NCBI GenBank assembly: GCA_003220685.1
Contig: QHTE01000010.1
Location: 1 to 64,000, forward strand
Direction: 5' to 3'
Source: Candidatus Rokuibacteriota bacterium
Lineage (GTDB): Bacteria > Methylomirabilota > Methylomirabilia > Rokubacteriales > CSP1-6
Length of the DNA: 64,000 bases
Position numbers and translations under genes: made by a program. This document shows, in pieces, positions 35,249-42,662 of this stretch. Under the pieces are notes generated by a model, which had not been told where the DNA came from, did no database searches, and saw nothing but the letters and a program-made list of their open reading frames with translations. Position 1 is the stretch's first letter, and each line of letters starts with the position of its first letter.

Positions 35249-35262
35249 CGGGGGACGGCCGC

Positions 35263-36237
35263 ATGAGCGAGAGCATCCTGCTCTTGGCATTGCTCGCCGC
35301 GGCCACGGCGCGCGGCGCGGCGCCGCTGGTCCTGGCGGCGCTCGGCGGGCTCTTCGCCGAGCGCTCGGGCATCGTCGACATCGGCCTCGAGGGCAAGATG
35401 CTGGCCTCGGCGTTCGCCGCCGCCGCCACCGCGGCGGTCACCGGCTCGGCGTGGGCCGGCCTCGCCGCCGGCATCGCCGCCGCGGTCCTCGTGGGGCTCG
35501 TGCACGGATTCGCCTGCATCACGCACCACGGCAATCAGGTCGTGTCCGGGATGGCGCTGAACATCACCATCTCGGGCCTGACCGTCGTGCTCGGCTACGC
35601 GTGGTTTCACGAGGGCGGTCAGACGCCGCTGCTCGGCCCCGGCGCCCGCTTCGCGCCGATCGAGCTTCCGGGTGTCTCGGCGCTCGGCGCGGTTCCGGGC
35701 CTCGGCCTCGTCTATCGGGAAGTCCTGAGCGGGCACAACCTCCTCGTGTACATTGCCGCCGTGGCCGTACCCGCCGTGGCCTGGATCGTCTACCGGACGC
35801 GCTTTGGACTGCGCCTGCGCGCCGTCGGCGAGAGCCCCGGCGCCGTCGACACCGCGGGCATCTCGGTGTCGGCCGTTCGCTACGGGGCCCTCGCCGTGAG
35901 CGGCGTGCTGTGCGGTCTCTCCGGCGCGTATCTGTCGATCGCGCACAACGCGTCGTTCATCCGCGATATGTCCGCGGGCAAGGGCTACCTCGCGCTGGCG
36001 GCGCTGATCTTTGGCCAGTGGCGTCCGGTGCCGACGCTCGGCGCGTGTCTGCTCTTCGCCTTCGCCGACGTCGTGCAGGCGCGGCTGCAGGGCACGCCGC
36101 TGCCGCTGGTCGGCGTCGTGCCGGTGCAGCTCATCCAGGCCATTCCCTACGTCCTGACGGTGCTGCTGCTGGCCGGCTTCGTCGGACGCGCCGTGGCGCC
36201 CCGGGCCATCGGTGTGCCATACCTGAAGGAACGATGA
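35263..36237 (+). CDS. BMP-type nucleoside ABC permease 2
   Basis: 324 residues, about eight spans. FAERSGIVDIGLEGKMLASA and DMSAGKGYLALAALIFGQWR are the conserved loops of the second permease in BMP/YufQ systems; GMALNITISGLTVVLGYAWF lies between. It starts 14 nt after permease 1. Its stop overlaps the cytidine deaminase ATG (ATGA), tying uptake to catabolism. Confidence 0.92.
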   Translation: MSESILLLALLAAATARGAAPLVLAALGGLFAERSGIVDIGLEGKMLASAFAAAATAAVTGSAWAGLAAGIAAAVLVGLVHGFACITHHGNQVVSGMALNITISGLTVVLGYAWFHEGGQTPLLGPGARFAPIELPGVSALGAVPGLGLVYREVLSGHNLLVYIAAVAVPAVAWIVYRTRFGLRLRAVGESPGAVDTAGISVSAVRYGALAVSGVLCGLSGAYLSIAHNASFIRDMSAGKGYLALAALIFGQWRPVPTLGACLLFAFADVVQARLQGTPLPLVGVVPVQLIQAIPYVLTVLLLAGFVGRAVAPRAIGVPYLKER

Positions 36238-36647
36238 GTCGCGAGCCTCTCGAACCCATGCTGGACCTCGCGCGGCAGGCGCTCGCCAACGCCCACGCTC
36301 CGTACTCGCGCTTCCGGGTCGGCGCGTGCGTCCGCTCCGCCAGCGGGCAGCTCTACGCGGGCTGCAACGTCGAGAACGCGTCGTACCCGGTGACCCAGTG
36401 CGCGGAGGCGACCGCGATCGGCGCCATGGTCGCCGCCGGCGAGCGTCAGATCGTCGAGGTCGTCATCGTGACCGAAGGCGCCGAGCCGTGCCCGCCGTGC
36501 GGCCGCTGTCGCCAGCAGCTCGCCGAGTTCGCGACCGCGACGATACGGGTGCACCTGTGCGGGCCCGAAGGCGTCCGGCTCACCGCGACCTTGGGCGAGC
36601 TCCTGCCGATGGCGTTCGGGCCGAAGACGCTCAACCGTCCGTCGTGA
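36234..36647 (+). CDS. cdd: Cytidine deaminase
   Basis: 137 residues, the length of tetrameric cytidine deaminases. The zinc site is complete: C56-A-E58 (TQCAEATAIGAMVAAG) with E58 as the proton shuttle, and C86-P-P-C89 (EPCPPCGRCRQQLAEF). The N-terminal YSRFRVGACV and CNVENASYPVT bind the nucleoside. It converts cytidine and deoxycytidine to uridine and deoxyuridine. It is coupled by an ATGA overlap to the permease upstream and followed after 13 nt by the LLM gene. Confidence 0.96.
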   Translation: MSREPLEPMLDLARQALANAHAPYSRFRVGACVRSASGQLYAGCNVENASYPVTQCAEATAIGAMVAAGERQIVEVVIVTEGAEPCPPCGRCRQQLAEFATATIRVHLCGPEGVRLTATLGELLPMAFGPKTLNRPS

Positions 36648-36660
36648 GAGGAGAGGCGTG

Positions 36661-37725
36661 ATGGACTTCGACATCTTCCTGGCCCCCGCCGCCGACTCGT
36701 GGAAGGTCGTCAAGCGCGCCGAGGCGCTGGGCTTCCGCCGCGCGTGGTTCTACGACACGCAGCTCCTCAACGCCGAGCTGTTCGCCTCGATGGCGGCCGC
36801 GGCCGTTCAGACGACGAAGATCCGCCTCGGCACCGGCGTGCTGATCCCGTCCAATCGCATCGCGCCCGTGGCCGCGAGCGGTCTGGCGACCCTCAATGCG
36901 CTGGCCCCCGGCCGGATCGATTTCGGCGTCTCGACCGGCTTCACCGCCCGCCGCACCCTGGGCCTGCGCCCGGTGAAGCTCGCGGACATGGAAGAGTACG
37001 TGCGGGTCGTGTCCGGCCTGCTCGCCGGGCAGACGCTCGAGTGGACCTTCGAGGACAAGCGCCGGAAGATCCGGTTCCTGAATCCCGAGCTCGGCGTCAT
37101 CAACATCAAGGATCCGATTCCCGTCCACGTCTCGGCGATGGGGCCGCGCGCGCGACGGCTCACCGCCAAGCTCGGAGCGGGATTCATCCACGCGACGTCC
37201 AACGCGAACCACGCCGCCGCGGCGATCGCCGACATGCAGACCGCGTGGCGCGACGCCGGCCGCGAGCCGGCGCGGCTCACCGCGACGGCCGCGATCGCCG
37301 GCTGCGTCCTCGCCGACGGCGAGCCCGCCGACAGCCCCCGCGCCAAGGCGCACGCCGGGCCGACCGCGACGATCGCGCTCCACAACCTGGTCGAGCGCGA
37401 CCAGTTCGGCGATCTCGGGCGTCCGCTGCCGCCGAGCCTGGTACCGCTGCTCGAGCAGTACCGGAAGATCTACCTCGGCTACGAGCCCGAAGACGCGCGA
37501 TACCTGAGCAACCATCGCGGACACCTGATGTTCCTGCGTCCCGAGGAGCAGGCGATCTGCACGGCCGAGCTGATCCGCGCGACCACCTTCACCGCGCGCA
37601 AGCCCGAGCTGCGCGAGCGCATCCGCGAGCTCGGCCGGGTCGGCTTCGACCACGTGGGCCTCACCGTCCGGCACGGCTATCCGGAGATGCTGGAAGAATG
37701 GTCCGACGTGTTCGAGGGCGTGTGA
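36661..37725 (+). CDS. LLM-class flavin-dependent oxidoreductase in the pyrimidine-nucleoside operon
   Basis: 354 residues. The fold is visible from MDFDIFLAPAADSWKVVKRA, RIRLGTG-like KIRLGTGVLIPSNRIAPVAA and GRIDFGVSTGFTARRT. The start is the ATG at 36661 with a purine-rich GAGAGGAGAGG before it; a GTG directly adjacent (36658) is an alternative. Its stop overlaps the phosphorylase GTG (GTGA), so the LLM enzyme is an integral part of the operon. RutA, an LLM monooxygenase, opens the uracil ring in other bacteria; a similar role here is a hypothesis from context only. Confidence 0.85.
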   Translation: MDFDIFLAPAADSWKVVKRAEALGFRRAWFYDTQLLNAELFASMAAAAVQTTKIRLGTGVLIPSNRIAPVAASGLATLNALAPGRIDFGVSTGFTARRTLGLRPVKLADMEEYVRVVSGLLAGQTLEWTFEDKRRKIRFLNPELGVINIKDPIPVHVSAMGPRARRLTAKLGAGFIHATSNANHAAAAIADMQTAWRDAGREPARLTATAAIAGCVLADGEPADSPRAKAHAGPTATIALHNLVERDQFGDLGRPLPPSLVPLLEQYRKIYLGYEPEDARYLSNHRGHLMFLRPEEQAICTAELIRATTFTARKPELRERIRELGRVGFDHVGLTVRHGYPEMLEEWSDVFEGV

Positions 37726-39050
37726 AGGCTCGCGGCAGCGCGGCCGAGCTGATCCGAAAGAAGCGGGACGGCGGATTCCTCGGCGATCAGGCGATCGCGG
37801 ATCTGGTCGACGGCATCGTCGACGGTACGGTCGGCGATGCGCAGATCGCGGCGTTCGCGATGGCGGTCTACTTCCGCGGCATGACGCGCGCCGAGTGCGC
37901 GTCGCTGACCCGCGCGATGACGCGCTCCGGGTCGGTCCTCGCCTGGCCGGGCGCGGGTGGTCCCGTCCTCGACAAGCATTCCACCGGCGGCGTCGGCGAC
38001 AAGGTCAGCCTGATCCTCGCCCCGGTCGTGGCGGCATGCGGCGGCCTGGTCCCGATGATCTCCGGCCGCGGCCTCGGTCACACCGGCGGCACGCTCGACA
38101 AGCTCGGCAGCATTCCCGGCTACGACACCGCACCCGACCTCGCGCGCTTCCGCGCGGCGGTGCGCGAGGCCGGCTGCGCCATCGTGGGTCAGACCGCGGA
38201 CCTCGCGCCCGCCGACCGGCGGCTCTACGCGATCCGCGACGTGACGGCTACCGTCGACTCGGTCCCGCTGATCACCGCGTCGATTCTCTCGAAGAAGCTC
38301 GCGGCCGGGCTCGACGCGCTGGTCATGGACGTGAAGGTCGGCTCGGGCGCGTTCGCGACCTCGCTCGAGGCGGCGATCGACCTGAGCGAGAGCCTCCTCG
38401 ACGTCGCCGAGGGCGCCGGCCTCCGCGCCTCGGCGCTGCTGACCGACATGAGTCAGGCGCTCGGGCGCCACGTCGGCAACGCCCTCGAGGTCCGGGAGGC
38501 GATCGCGGTGCTGACCGGGCGGCAGGGCGACGAGCGCCTCCACACGGTGACGACGGCGCTGGCGAGCGAGCTCCTGGTCCTCGGCGGGCTGGCGCGCGAC
38601 AACGCCGCGGCCGAGGCCGCCGTGCAGACGGCCCTCGGGTCCGGCGCCGCGGCGGAGCGCTTCGCGCGCATGGTCGCGGCGCTCGGCGGCCCGCGAGATC
38701 TCCTCGAGTGCCCGGATCGGCACCTCGCACGGGCGCCGATCGAGCTGGCCGTGGCGCCGGACGCCGCCGGATTCGTCTCGCGCGTCGACGCGCGAGCGCT
38801 CGGGCGGCTCGTGGTCGAGCTCGGGGGTGGACGCCGGCGCGTCGAGAACGCGATCGATTACGGGGTGGGGCTCGCCGACGTGCGCGGCGTCGGAGACGCG
38901 GTCGGCCGCGAACGGCCGATCGCGATCGTCCACGCGCGCTCGGCCGCCGATGCGGAGACGGCGGCGAAGAGGCTGCGCGAGGCGGTGACGATCGGCGACG
39001 AACCGAGCGCCGGGAGCGGGCCGCCGATCCTGCGCCGGATGGCGCGATGA
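37722..39050 (+). CDS. deoA: Thymidine/pyrimidine-nucleoside phosphorylase
   Basis: 442 residues. The N-terminal IRKKRDGGFLGDQAIADLVD, the phosphate-binding KHSTGGVGDKVSL and the family signature SGRGLGHTGGTLDKLG are clear; the final Glu of the usual signature is Gly here. KLAAGLDALVMDVKVGSGAF binds the nucleoside. It starts with GTG overlapping the LLM stop. It splits thymidine, deoxyuridine or uridine into base and (deoxy)ribose-1-phosphate. As the last gene of the permease operon, it completes import, deamination and phosphorolysis of pyrimidine nucleosides. Confidence 0.94.
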   Translation: MKARGSAAELIRKKRDGGFLGDQAIADLVDGIVDGTVGDAQIAAFAMAVYFRGMTRAECASLTRAMTRSGSVLAWPGAGGPVLDKHSTGGVGDKVSLILAPVVAACGGLVPMISGRGLGHTGGTLDKLGSIPGYDTAPDLARFRAAVREAGCAIVGQTADLAPADRRLYAIRDVTATVDSVPLITASILSKKLAAGLDALVMDVKVGSGAFATSLEAAIDLSESLLDVAEGAGLRASALLTDMSQALGRHVGNALEVREAIAVLTGRQGDERLHTVTTALASELLVLGGLARDNAAAEAAVQTALGSGAAAERFARMVAALGGPRDLLECPDRHLARAPIELAVAPDAAGFVSRVDARALGRLVVELGGGRRRVENAIDYGVGLADVRGVGDAVGRERPIAIVHARSAADAETAAKRLREAVTIGDEPSAGSGPPILRRMAR

Positions 39051-39068
39051 CGCGCCGACGGTGACGCG

Positions 39069-39956
39069 CTACCGGAGATAGCGAGCGAAGAAGACGGCGA
39101 CCTCGCGGATGCTGTCGGCCCAGGCGGCGGGGTCGCCGCCCGTCGTCGCCCCGCGTCCGCTGGGTGCGTTGGGGTTGATCCGCGTCGCGACGTATCGCAC
39201 GGGGTAGCGGCTGTCGAACGAGTGGTGCGCGCCCGGATAGATCTTGATCGTCACGGGATCGCCGGCCTGCTGGGCGGCCTCGGCGAGCCGGCGGCACGGC
39301 TCCGCGGGCGTCCAGTCGTCCTTCTCGCCGATGAGGATGAGCAGGGGCGCGACGGGGCGATAGACGCCCGGGTTGCTCCAGGTCCGGCGCGACGCCACAC
39401 ATCCCGGATAGAGCGCGACCGCGGCGGCGAAGCCCGCGCGCCGTTCCTTCGCGAGGAGATCGGCGTCGCCCTCCGGGACGATCATCGACGTGAGCGTCGT
39501 CGACCCTCCGTGCGAGCCGCCCATGAGCCCGACGTGCGCCCCATCGACGTACGGCAGGGCGCGTAGATAGGCGAGCGCCGCGTAGGCGTCGCGCACGCGG
39601 CGCGCGGGGCTGACGTCGTCCCGGCTGCGTGAGCCGTCAGTACACACGCCGTCGGGAAAGCCGCGCGTCGTGAAGCTGTCGGGCATGATCACGACGTAGC
39701 CGCGCCCGACCAGCTCCTTGACCCAGCGCCCTGGGGCGCCGCTCGAGCGCGGGCCCAGCCCGCTGCAGTCGTGCATGATCACCACGGCGGGAAACGGGCC
39801 CGGCCCCTCTGGCTTCGACAGCTCGACCGGGATCTGCTCGGAGGTTCCGTTGGGCGTCGTGGTCGTGATGGAGGGGCCGGTGAGCGCGGGCGCGCAGCCG
39901 GCCACGGCGGCGCACAGCGCCAGCGCGCTCGCGGCGGTGAGGGCACGACGTCTCAT
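39069..39956 (-). CDS. Lipoprotein dienelactone-hydrolase-like alpha/beta hydrolase
   Basis: 295 residues. Lipobox AVAGC near residue 21 predicts lipid anchoring. The catalytic Ser is in LMGGSHGGSTTL, the Asp in LIGEKDDWTP, and the His in YPGAHHSFDSRYP. The entrance motif AVVIMHDCSGLGPRS is typical of DLH-like enzymes. It is the third gene of a minus-strand set (CoA-transferase, 50-residue protein, hydrolase) and converges on deoA with 18 bp between stops. The substrate is unknown. Confidence 0.85.
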   Translation of the reverse strand: MRRRALTAASALALCAAVAGCAPALTGPSITTTTPNGTSEQIPVELSKPEGPGPFPAVVIMHDCSGLGPRSSGAPGRWVKELVGRGYVVIMPDSFTTRGFPDGVCTDGSRSRDDVSPARRVRDAYAALAYLRALPYVDGAHVGLMGGSHGGSTTLTSMIVPEGDADLLAKERRAGFAAAVALYPGCVASRRTWSNPGVYRPVAPLLILIGEKDDWTPAEPCRRLAEAAQQAGDPVTIKIYPGAHHSFDSRYPVRYVATRINPNAPSGRGATTGGDPAAWADSIREVAVFFARYLR

Positions 39957-39975
39957 GGCAGCCGAGCGAGAGCGT

Positions 39976-40128
39976 CTAGCCGCGCGATTTGAAGAACTGG
40001 ACCGCGCGCTCGTGGGCCTCCGCCTCGCGGCGCGTCCGGAACGTACCCAGGTTGCGGCGCTTGCCCGTCCTCGGGTCGCGCTTGCGCGAATAGAGCCGGT
40101 ATCCTCCGGAGGGGAGCCTGCGGATCAT
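39976..40128 (-). CDS. 50-residue basic protein of a widespread uncharacterised family
   Basis: ATG at 40128 with AAGGAGAG upstream, stop at 39976. The sequence runs MIRRLPSGGYRLYSRKRDPR, then TGKRRNLGTFRTRREAEAHE and AVQFFKSRG. I recall near-identical short proteins in many bacteria, annotated hypothetical. The pattern of short strands (YRLYSRK, RNLGTF) followed by one helix (TRREAEAHERAVQFF) resembles the arm-type DNA-binding domain at the N-terminus of tyrosine recombinases. It is very basic, so nucleic-acid binding is plausible. It lies between the CoA-transferase and lipoprotein hydrolase genes. Confidence 0.7.
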   Translation of the reverse strand: MIRRLPSGGYRLYSRKRDPRTGKRRNLGTFRTRREAEAHERAVQFFKSRG

Positions 40129-40163
40129 CGCGTCTCTCCTTCACGTGAGCGCGCGCCTCCAGC

Positions 40164-41372
40164 CTAGGGGGCGTCGATGACTCCGCTCCGCGCGAGCTCG
40201 GCGATGCGCGCGGCCGGGTAGCCGAGGAGATCGCCGAGCACGACGCGAGTGTGCTCGCCGACGCGATACGCGGCCGGCCCGCGGGGGTGCACCGGCAGGC
40301 CGTCGATGTGGTACGGGCTGGCGGTCACGCGCACCGTGCCGCGGCCCGGATGCGGCACGTCGGGAAAGAACTGCCGTGCGGCCATGTGGGGCTCCGCGAT
40401 CACTTCGGCCGGCCTCAGCACGGGGGCGCACGGGATGCGCGCGTCGGACAGCGCCTTGCGCGCGTCCTCGACCGAGGCGAACGCGGCCAGCCACGACTCG
40501 ACGATGGGCCGGAGCTCTCGCCAGTTCGCGCGCCGCTTCTCGCTCGTGTCGAAGCGCGGATCGCGGCCGAGCTCGGGGCGGCCCATTGCGGCAAGCAGAC
40601 GCGGCCAGAGCTCGCCCGATCCGGTGAACTGCATGGCCAGGTAGCGGTCGCCGATCGGGGCCACGATCATGCCGGGTCGCGGGTTGCCGTACTCCTCGCC
40701 GCCGTTCAGCACCGCGGCGTAGGTCACGCTGTCGGCCGCGACGAGCGCCTCGAGCATCGACACGTCGAGGTGCGCGCCCTGACCGGTCCGCGCCTTGCGG
40801 GTGAGCGCGCCCAGGATCGCGACGGCGGCGTGCGTGCCGGCCAGCACGTCGGCGGCCTGCAGATTCGACGCGCGGGGCGCGGGCTCGTCGCCCTGCTCGA
40901 GGTGCATGAGGCCGGAGACCGCGTTGACGATGTGGGCGAACGCCGGCCGCTCGCGCCAGGGGCCGGTTTGACCGAAGCCCGAGATCGAGCAGTAGATGAT
41001 GTCCGGCTTCAGTGCGCGAAGCGTCGCGTCATCGCAGCCGAGCCGCGCCACGACGCCGGGCATGAAGTTCTCGACGACCACGTCGGACACCTTCGCCAGA
41101 TCCTGGACGATGGCCCGGCCTTCGGGTCGCGACAGGTCGACGCCGACGCTCTCCTTGCCGGCGTTCACGCGGGTGAAATAGCTGCTCTGGTCCCCTCGAC
41201 CGGGCTCCAGCTGCAGGTAGTTCCGCCGCATCTCGTCGCCCTCGGCCCGGCGCTCGATCTTGATGACGCGCGCGCCGAGGTCGCACAGAAGACGCGTGCA
41301 GTAGGGTCCGGCCAGGACGCGGGTCAGATCCAGGATGGTCACGCCGATCAGCGGCAGCTCTTCGGGCTTCAC
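40164..41372 (-). CDS. Class III (CaiB/BaiF) CoA-transferase
   Basis: 402 residues. Family blocks are LIGVTILDLTRVLAGPYCTR, LGARVIKIERRAEGDEMR, VNAGKESVGVDLSRPEGRAI and SISGFGQTGPWRERPAF. In HLDVSMLEALVAADSV, Glu stands where formyl-CoA transferase has its catalytic Asp, as in many members of this large family. It starts with GTG at 41372, only about 9 nt after the predicted transcription start, with no clear Shine-Dalgarno sequence. It moves CoA between carboxylic acids; the acids are unknown. It is divergent from an NMT1-like receptor gene. Confidence 0.88.
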   Translation of the reverse strand: MKPEELPLIGVTILDLTRVLAGPYCTRLLCDLGARVIKIERRAEGDEMRRNYLQLEPGRGDQSSYFTRVNAGKESVGVDLSRPEGRAIVQDLAKVSDVVVENFMPGVVARLGCDDATLRALKPDIIYCSISGFGQTGPWRERPAFAHIVNAVSGLMHLEQGDEPAPRASNLQAADVLAGTHAAVAILGALTRKARTGQGAHLDVSMLEALVAADSVTYAAVLNGGEEYGNPRPGMIVAPIGDRYLAMQFTGSGELWPRLLAAMGRPELGRDPRFDTSEKRRANWRELRPIVESWLAAFASVEDARKALSDARIPCAPVLRPAEVIAEPHMAARQFFPDVPHPGRGTVRVTASPYHIDGLPVHPRGPAAYRVGEHTRVVLGDLLGYPAARIAELARSGVIDAP

Positions 41373-41387
41373 GGATCGAGTAGCGGA

Positions 41388-41455
41388 ATTCTACGGGCCG
41401 CCGCAAGCGCGGGTCAAGCCCGACGCTTGACTCCGCTGCCGGGGAGCGCGATTGT
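41388..41455. promoter_or_regulatory. Back-to-back promoters sharing an inverted-repeat -35 region
   Basis: Plus strand: TTGACT (41427-41432), 17 nt, GATTGT (41450-41455). Minus strand: TTGACC (41417-41412), 18 nt, TAGAAT (41393-41388). The two -35 boxes lie in a perfect dyad, GTCAAGC (41413-41419) and GCTTGAC (41425-41431), with a 5-bp centre. One dimeric regulator could control both the CoA-transferase and the receptor/CoA-transferase units. The minus-strand -10 is the better of the two. Confidence 0.6.
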
Positions 41456-41486
41456 GTCTGAGCCGGAGCCCCCGCAGGAGGGACCT

Positions 41487-42377
41487 GTGAGCGAAGCGAT
41501 CAACATCCAGTTCACGCGGTTTTCGGCGTTCTACTCGCCGCTGATCGCGACGATCGCCGGCGGATTCCTCAAGGAAGAAGGCCTGCAGCCGAAGCACTCG
41601 ATCGCCCCGGTCGGCAAGTCGGCCATCGACGGGGTCGTGGCGGGCACGGTGCACGTCTGCCAGTCGGCGCCGTCGCAGGGCTTCGGTCCGCTCGAAAAGG
41701 GGCAGGTGCCGCCGGTGGTTCACTTCGCGCAGATCAACGAGAAGGACGGCTTCTTCTTGACCGGCCGCGCTCCCGATCCGGACTTCACCTGGGACAAGCT
41801 CAAGGACAAGAAGGTCCTGGTGGACCACGGCGGGCAGCCGCTCGCGATGTTCAAGTATGCCTGCCATCGGCGCGGGCTCGACTACAAGGCGATCGCCGCC
41901 GTCGACGTGCCGAGCGCCCAGATGGACGTCGCGTTTCGCCGTGGCCAGGGCGACTACGTCCATCAGCAGGGGCCGGCCCCGCAGCAGCTCGAGCAGGACG
42001 GCGCCGGCCACGTCGTCGCGTCGGTAGGCGAGGCGATCGGCCCGTGCGCGTTCTCGAGCCTCGCGGCCACGCGCGAGTGGCTCGGCAGCGACATGGCCAA
42101 GCGCTTCATGCACGCCTACCGGAAGGCGCGCGCCTGGCTCATCGCGACGCCGGCCGCCAAGGTCGCGGAGACCGAATCGGCGTTCTTCCCGGAGATCGAC
42201 CGCGCGGTCCTCGCCTCGACCATCGCCTACTACCAGAAGCTCGGCTGCTGGACGCCCCACGTCGAGATCAGTCGTGCGGCCTTCGAGGCGGCGCTGGATG
42301 TCTTCCAGCACTCGGGGTTGATCACCAAACGGCACCGGTACGAAGACGTCGTCGCCGCGCCCCCCGACGTGGCGTGA
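41487..42377 (+). CDS. NMT1/THI5-like substrate-binding protein without a signal peptide
   Basis: 296 residues from a GTG with GCAGGAGGG upstream. The fold reads as SsuA/THI5-like: INIQFTRFSAFYSPLIATIA, GGFLKEEGLQPKHS, GTVHVCQSAPSQGFGPLEKG and KKVLVDHGGQPLAMFKYAC. No hydrophobic N-terminus is present, so it is either cytoplasmic or its export signal has been lost. Its stop overlaps the next start (GTGA), and a CoA-transferase follows. No permease or ATPase is nearby. It may be a cytoplasmic ligand-binding protein or enzyme-like relative, not a transport receptor. Confidence 0.7.
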   Translation: MSEAINIQFTRFSAFYSPLIATIAGGFLKEEGLQPKHSIAPVGKSAIDGVVAGTVHVCQSAPSQGFGPLEKGQVPPVVHFAQINEKDGFFLTGRAPDPDFTWDKLKDKKVLVDHGGQPLAMFKYACHRRGLDYKAIAAVDVPSAQMDVAFRRGQGDYVHQQGPAPQQLEQDGAGHVVASVGEAIGPCAFSSLAATREWLGSDMAKRFMHAYRKARAWLIATPAAKVAETESAFFPEIDRAVLASTIAYYQKLGCWTPHVEISRAAFEAALDVFQHSGLITKRHRYEDVVAAPPDVA

Positions 42378-42643
42378 GGTCGCTCGCGGTACGGCTCAGC
42401 CTGCTGATCGTCCTCCTCGCCGGGACGGCGACGGCAGCGGACCCGCCGGTCCAGGATCTCGCCGACGGGCGCACCGGCAAGATCTACTTCGAGAGCGTCA
42501 CCCCGAGCGGCTTCTTCCAGCTCGCGAAGGGCTACACGGCGCTCGAGCCATTCCGGCGCGCGGTCATCGACGATCAGACGCGGTTTGCGGTCGGCGGTGA
42601 CAGCGAGGGGCGCAAGAAGTCACCCGAGATCTTTGCCCTGTGA
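42374..42643 (+). pseudogene. Short secreted protein, probably the N-terminal stub of a dienelactone-hydrolase-like gene
   Basis: 89 residues from a GTG overlapping the previous stop (GTGA). A clear signal peptide (RSLAVRLSLLIVLLAGTATA) is followed by DPPVQDLADGRTGKIYFESV, which I recall as the start of secreted dienelactone-hydrolase-like enzymes. The remainder (KSPEIFAL end) does not match and the hydrolase domain is absent. Either this is a real small exported protein or, like several neighbours, a gene with its body deleted. Confidence 0.45.
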
Positions 42644-42662
42644 GCACACCGAGGATCGAACG

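Noticed and set aside
37722..39050. Gly instead of Glu at the end of the thymidine phosphorylase signature as a sign of inactivity
   Set aside because: Phosphate- and base-binding motifs are intact and the gene is clean, so a tolerated substitution is more likely.
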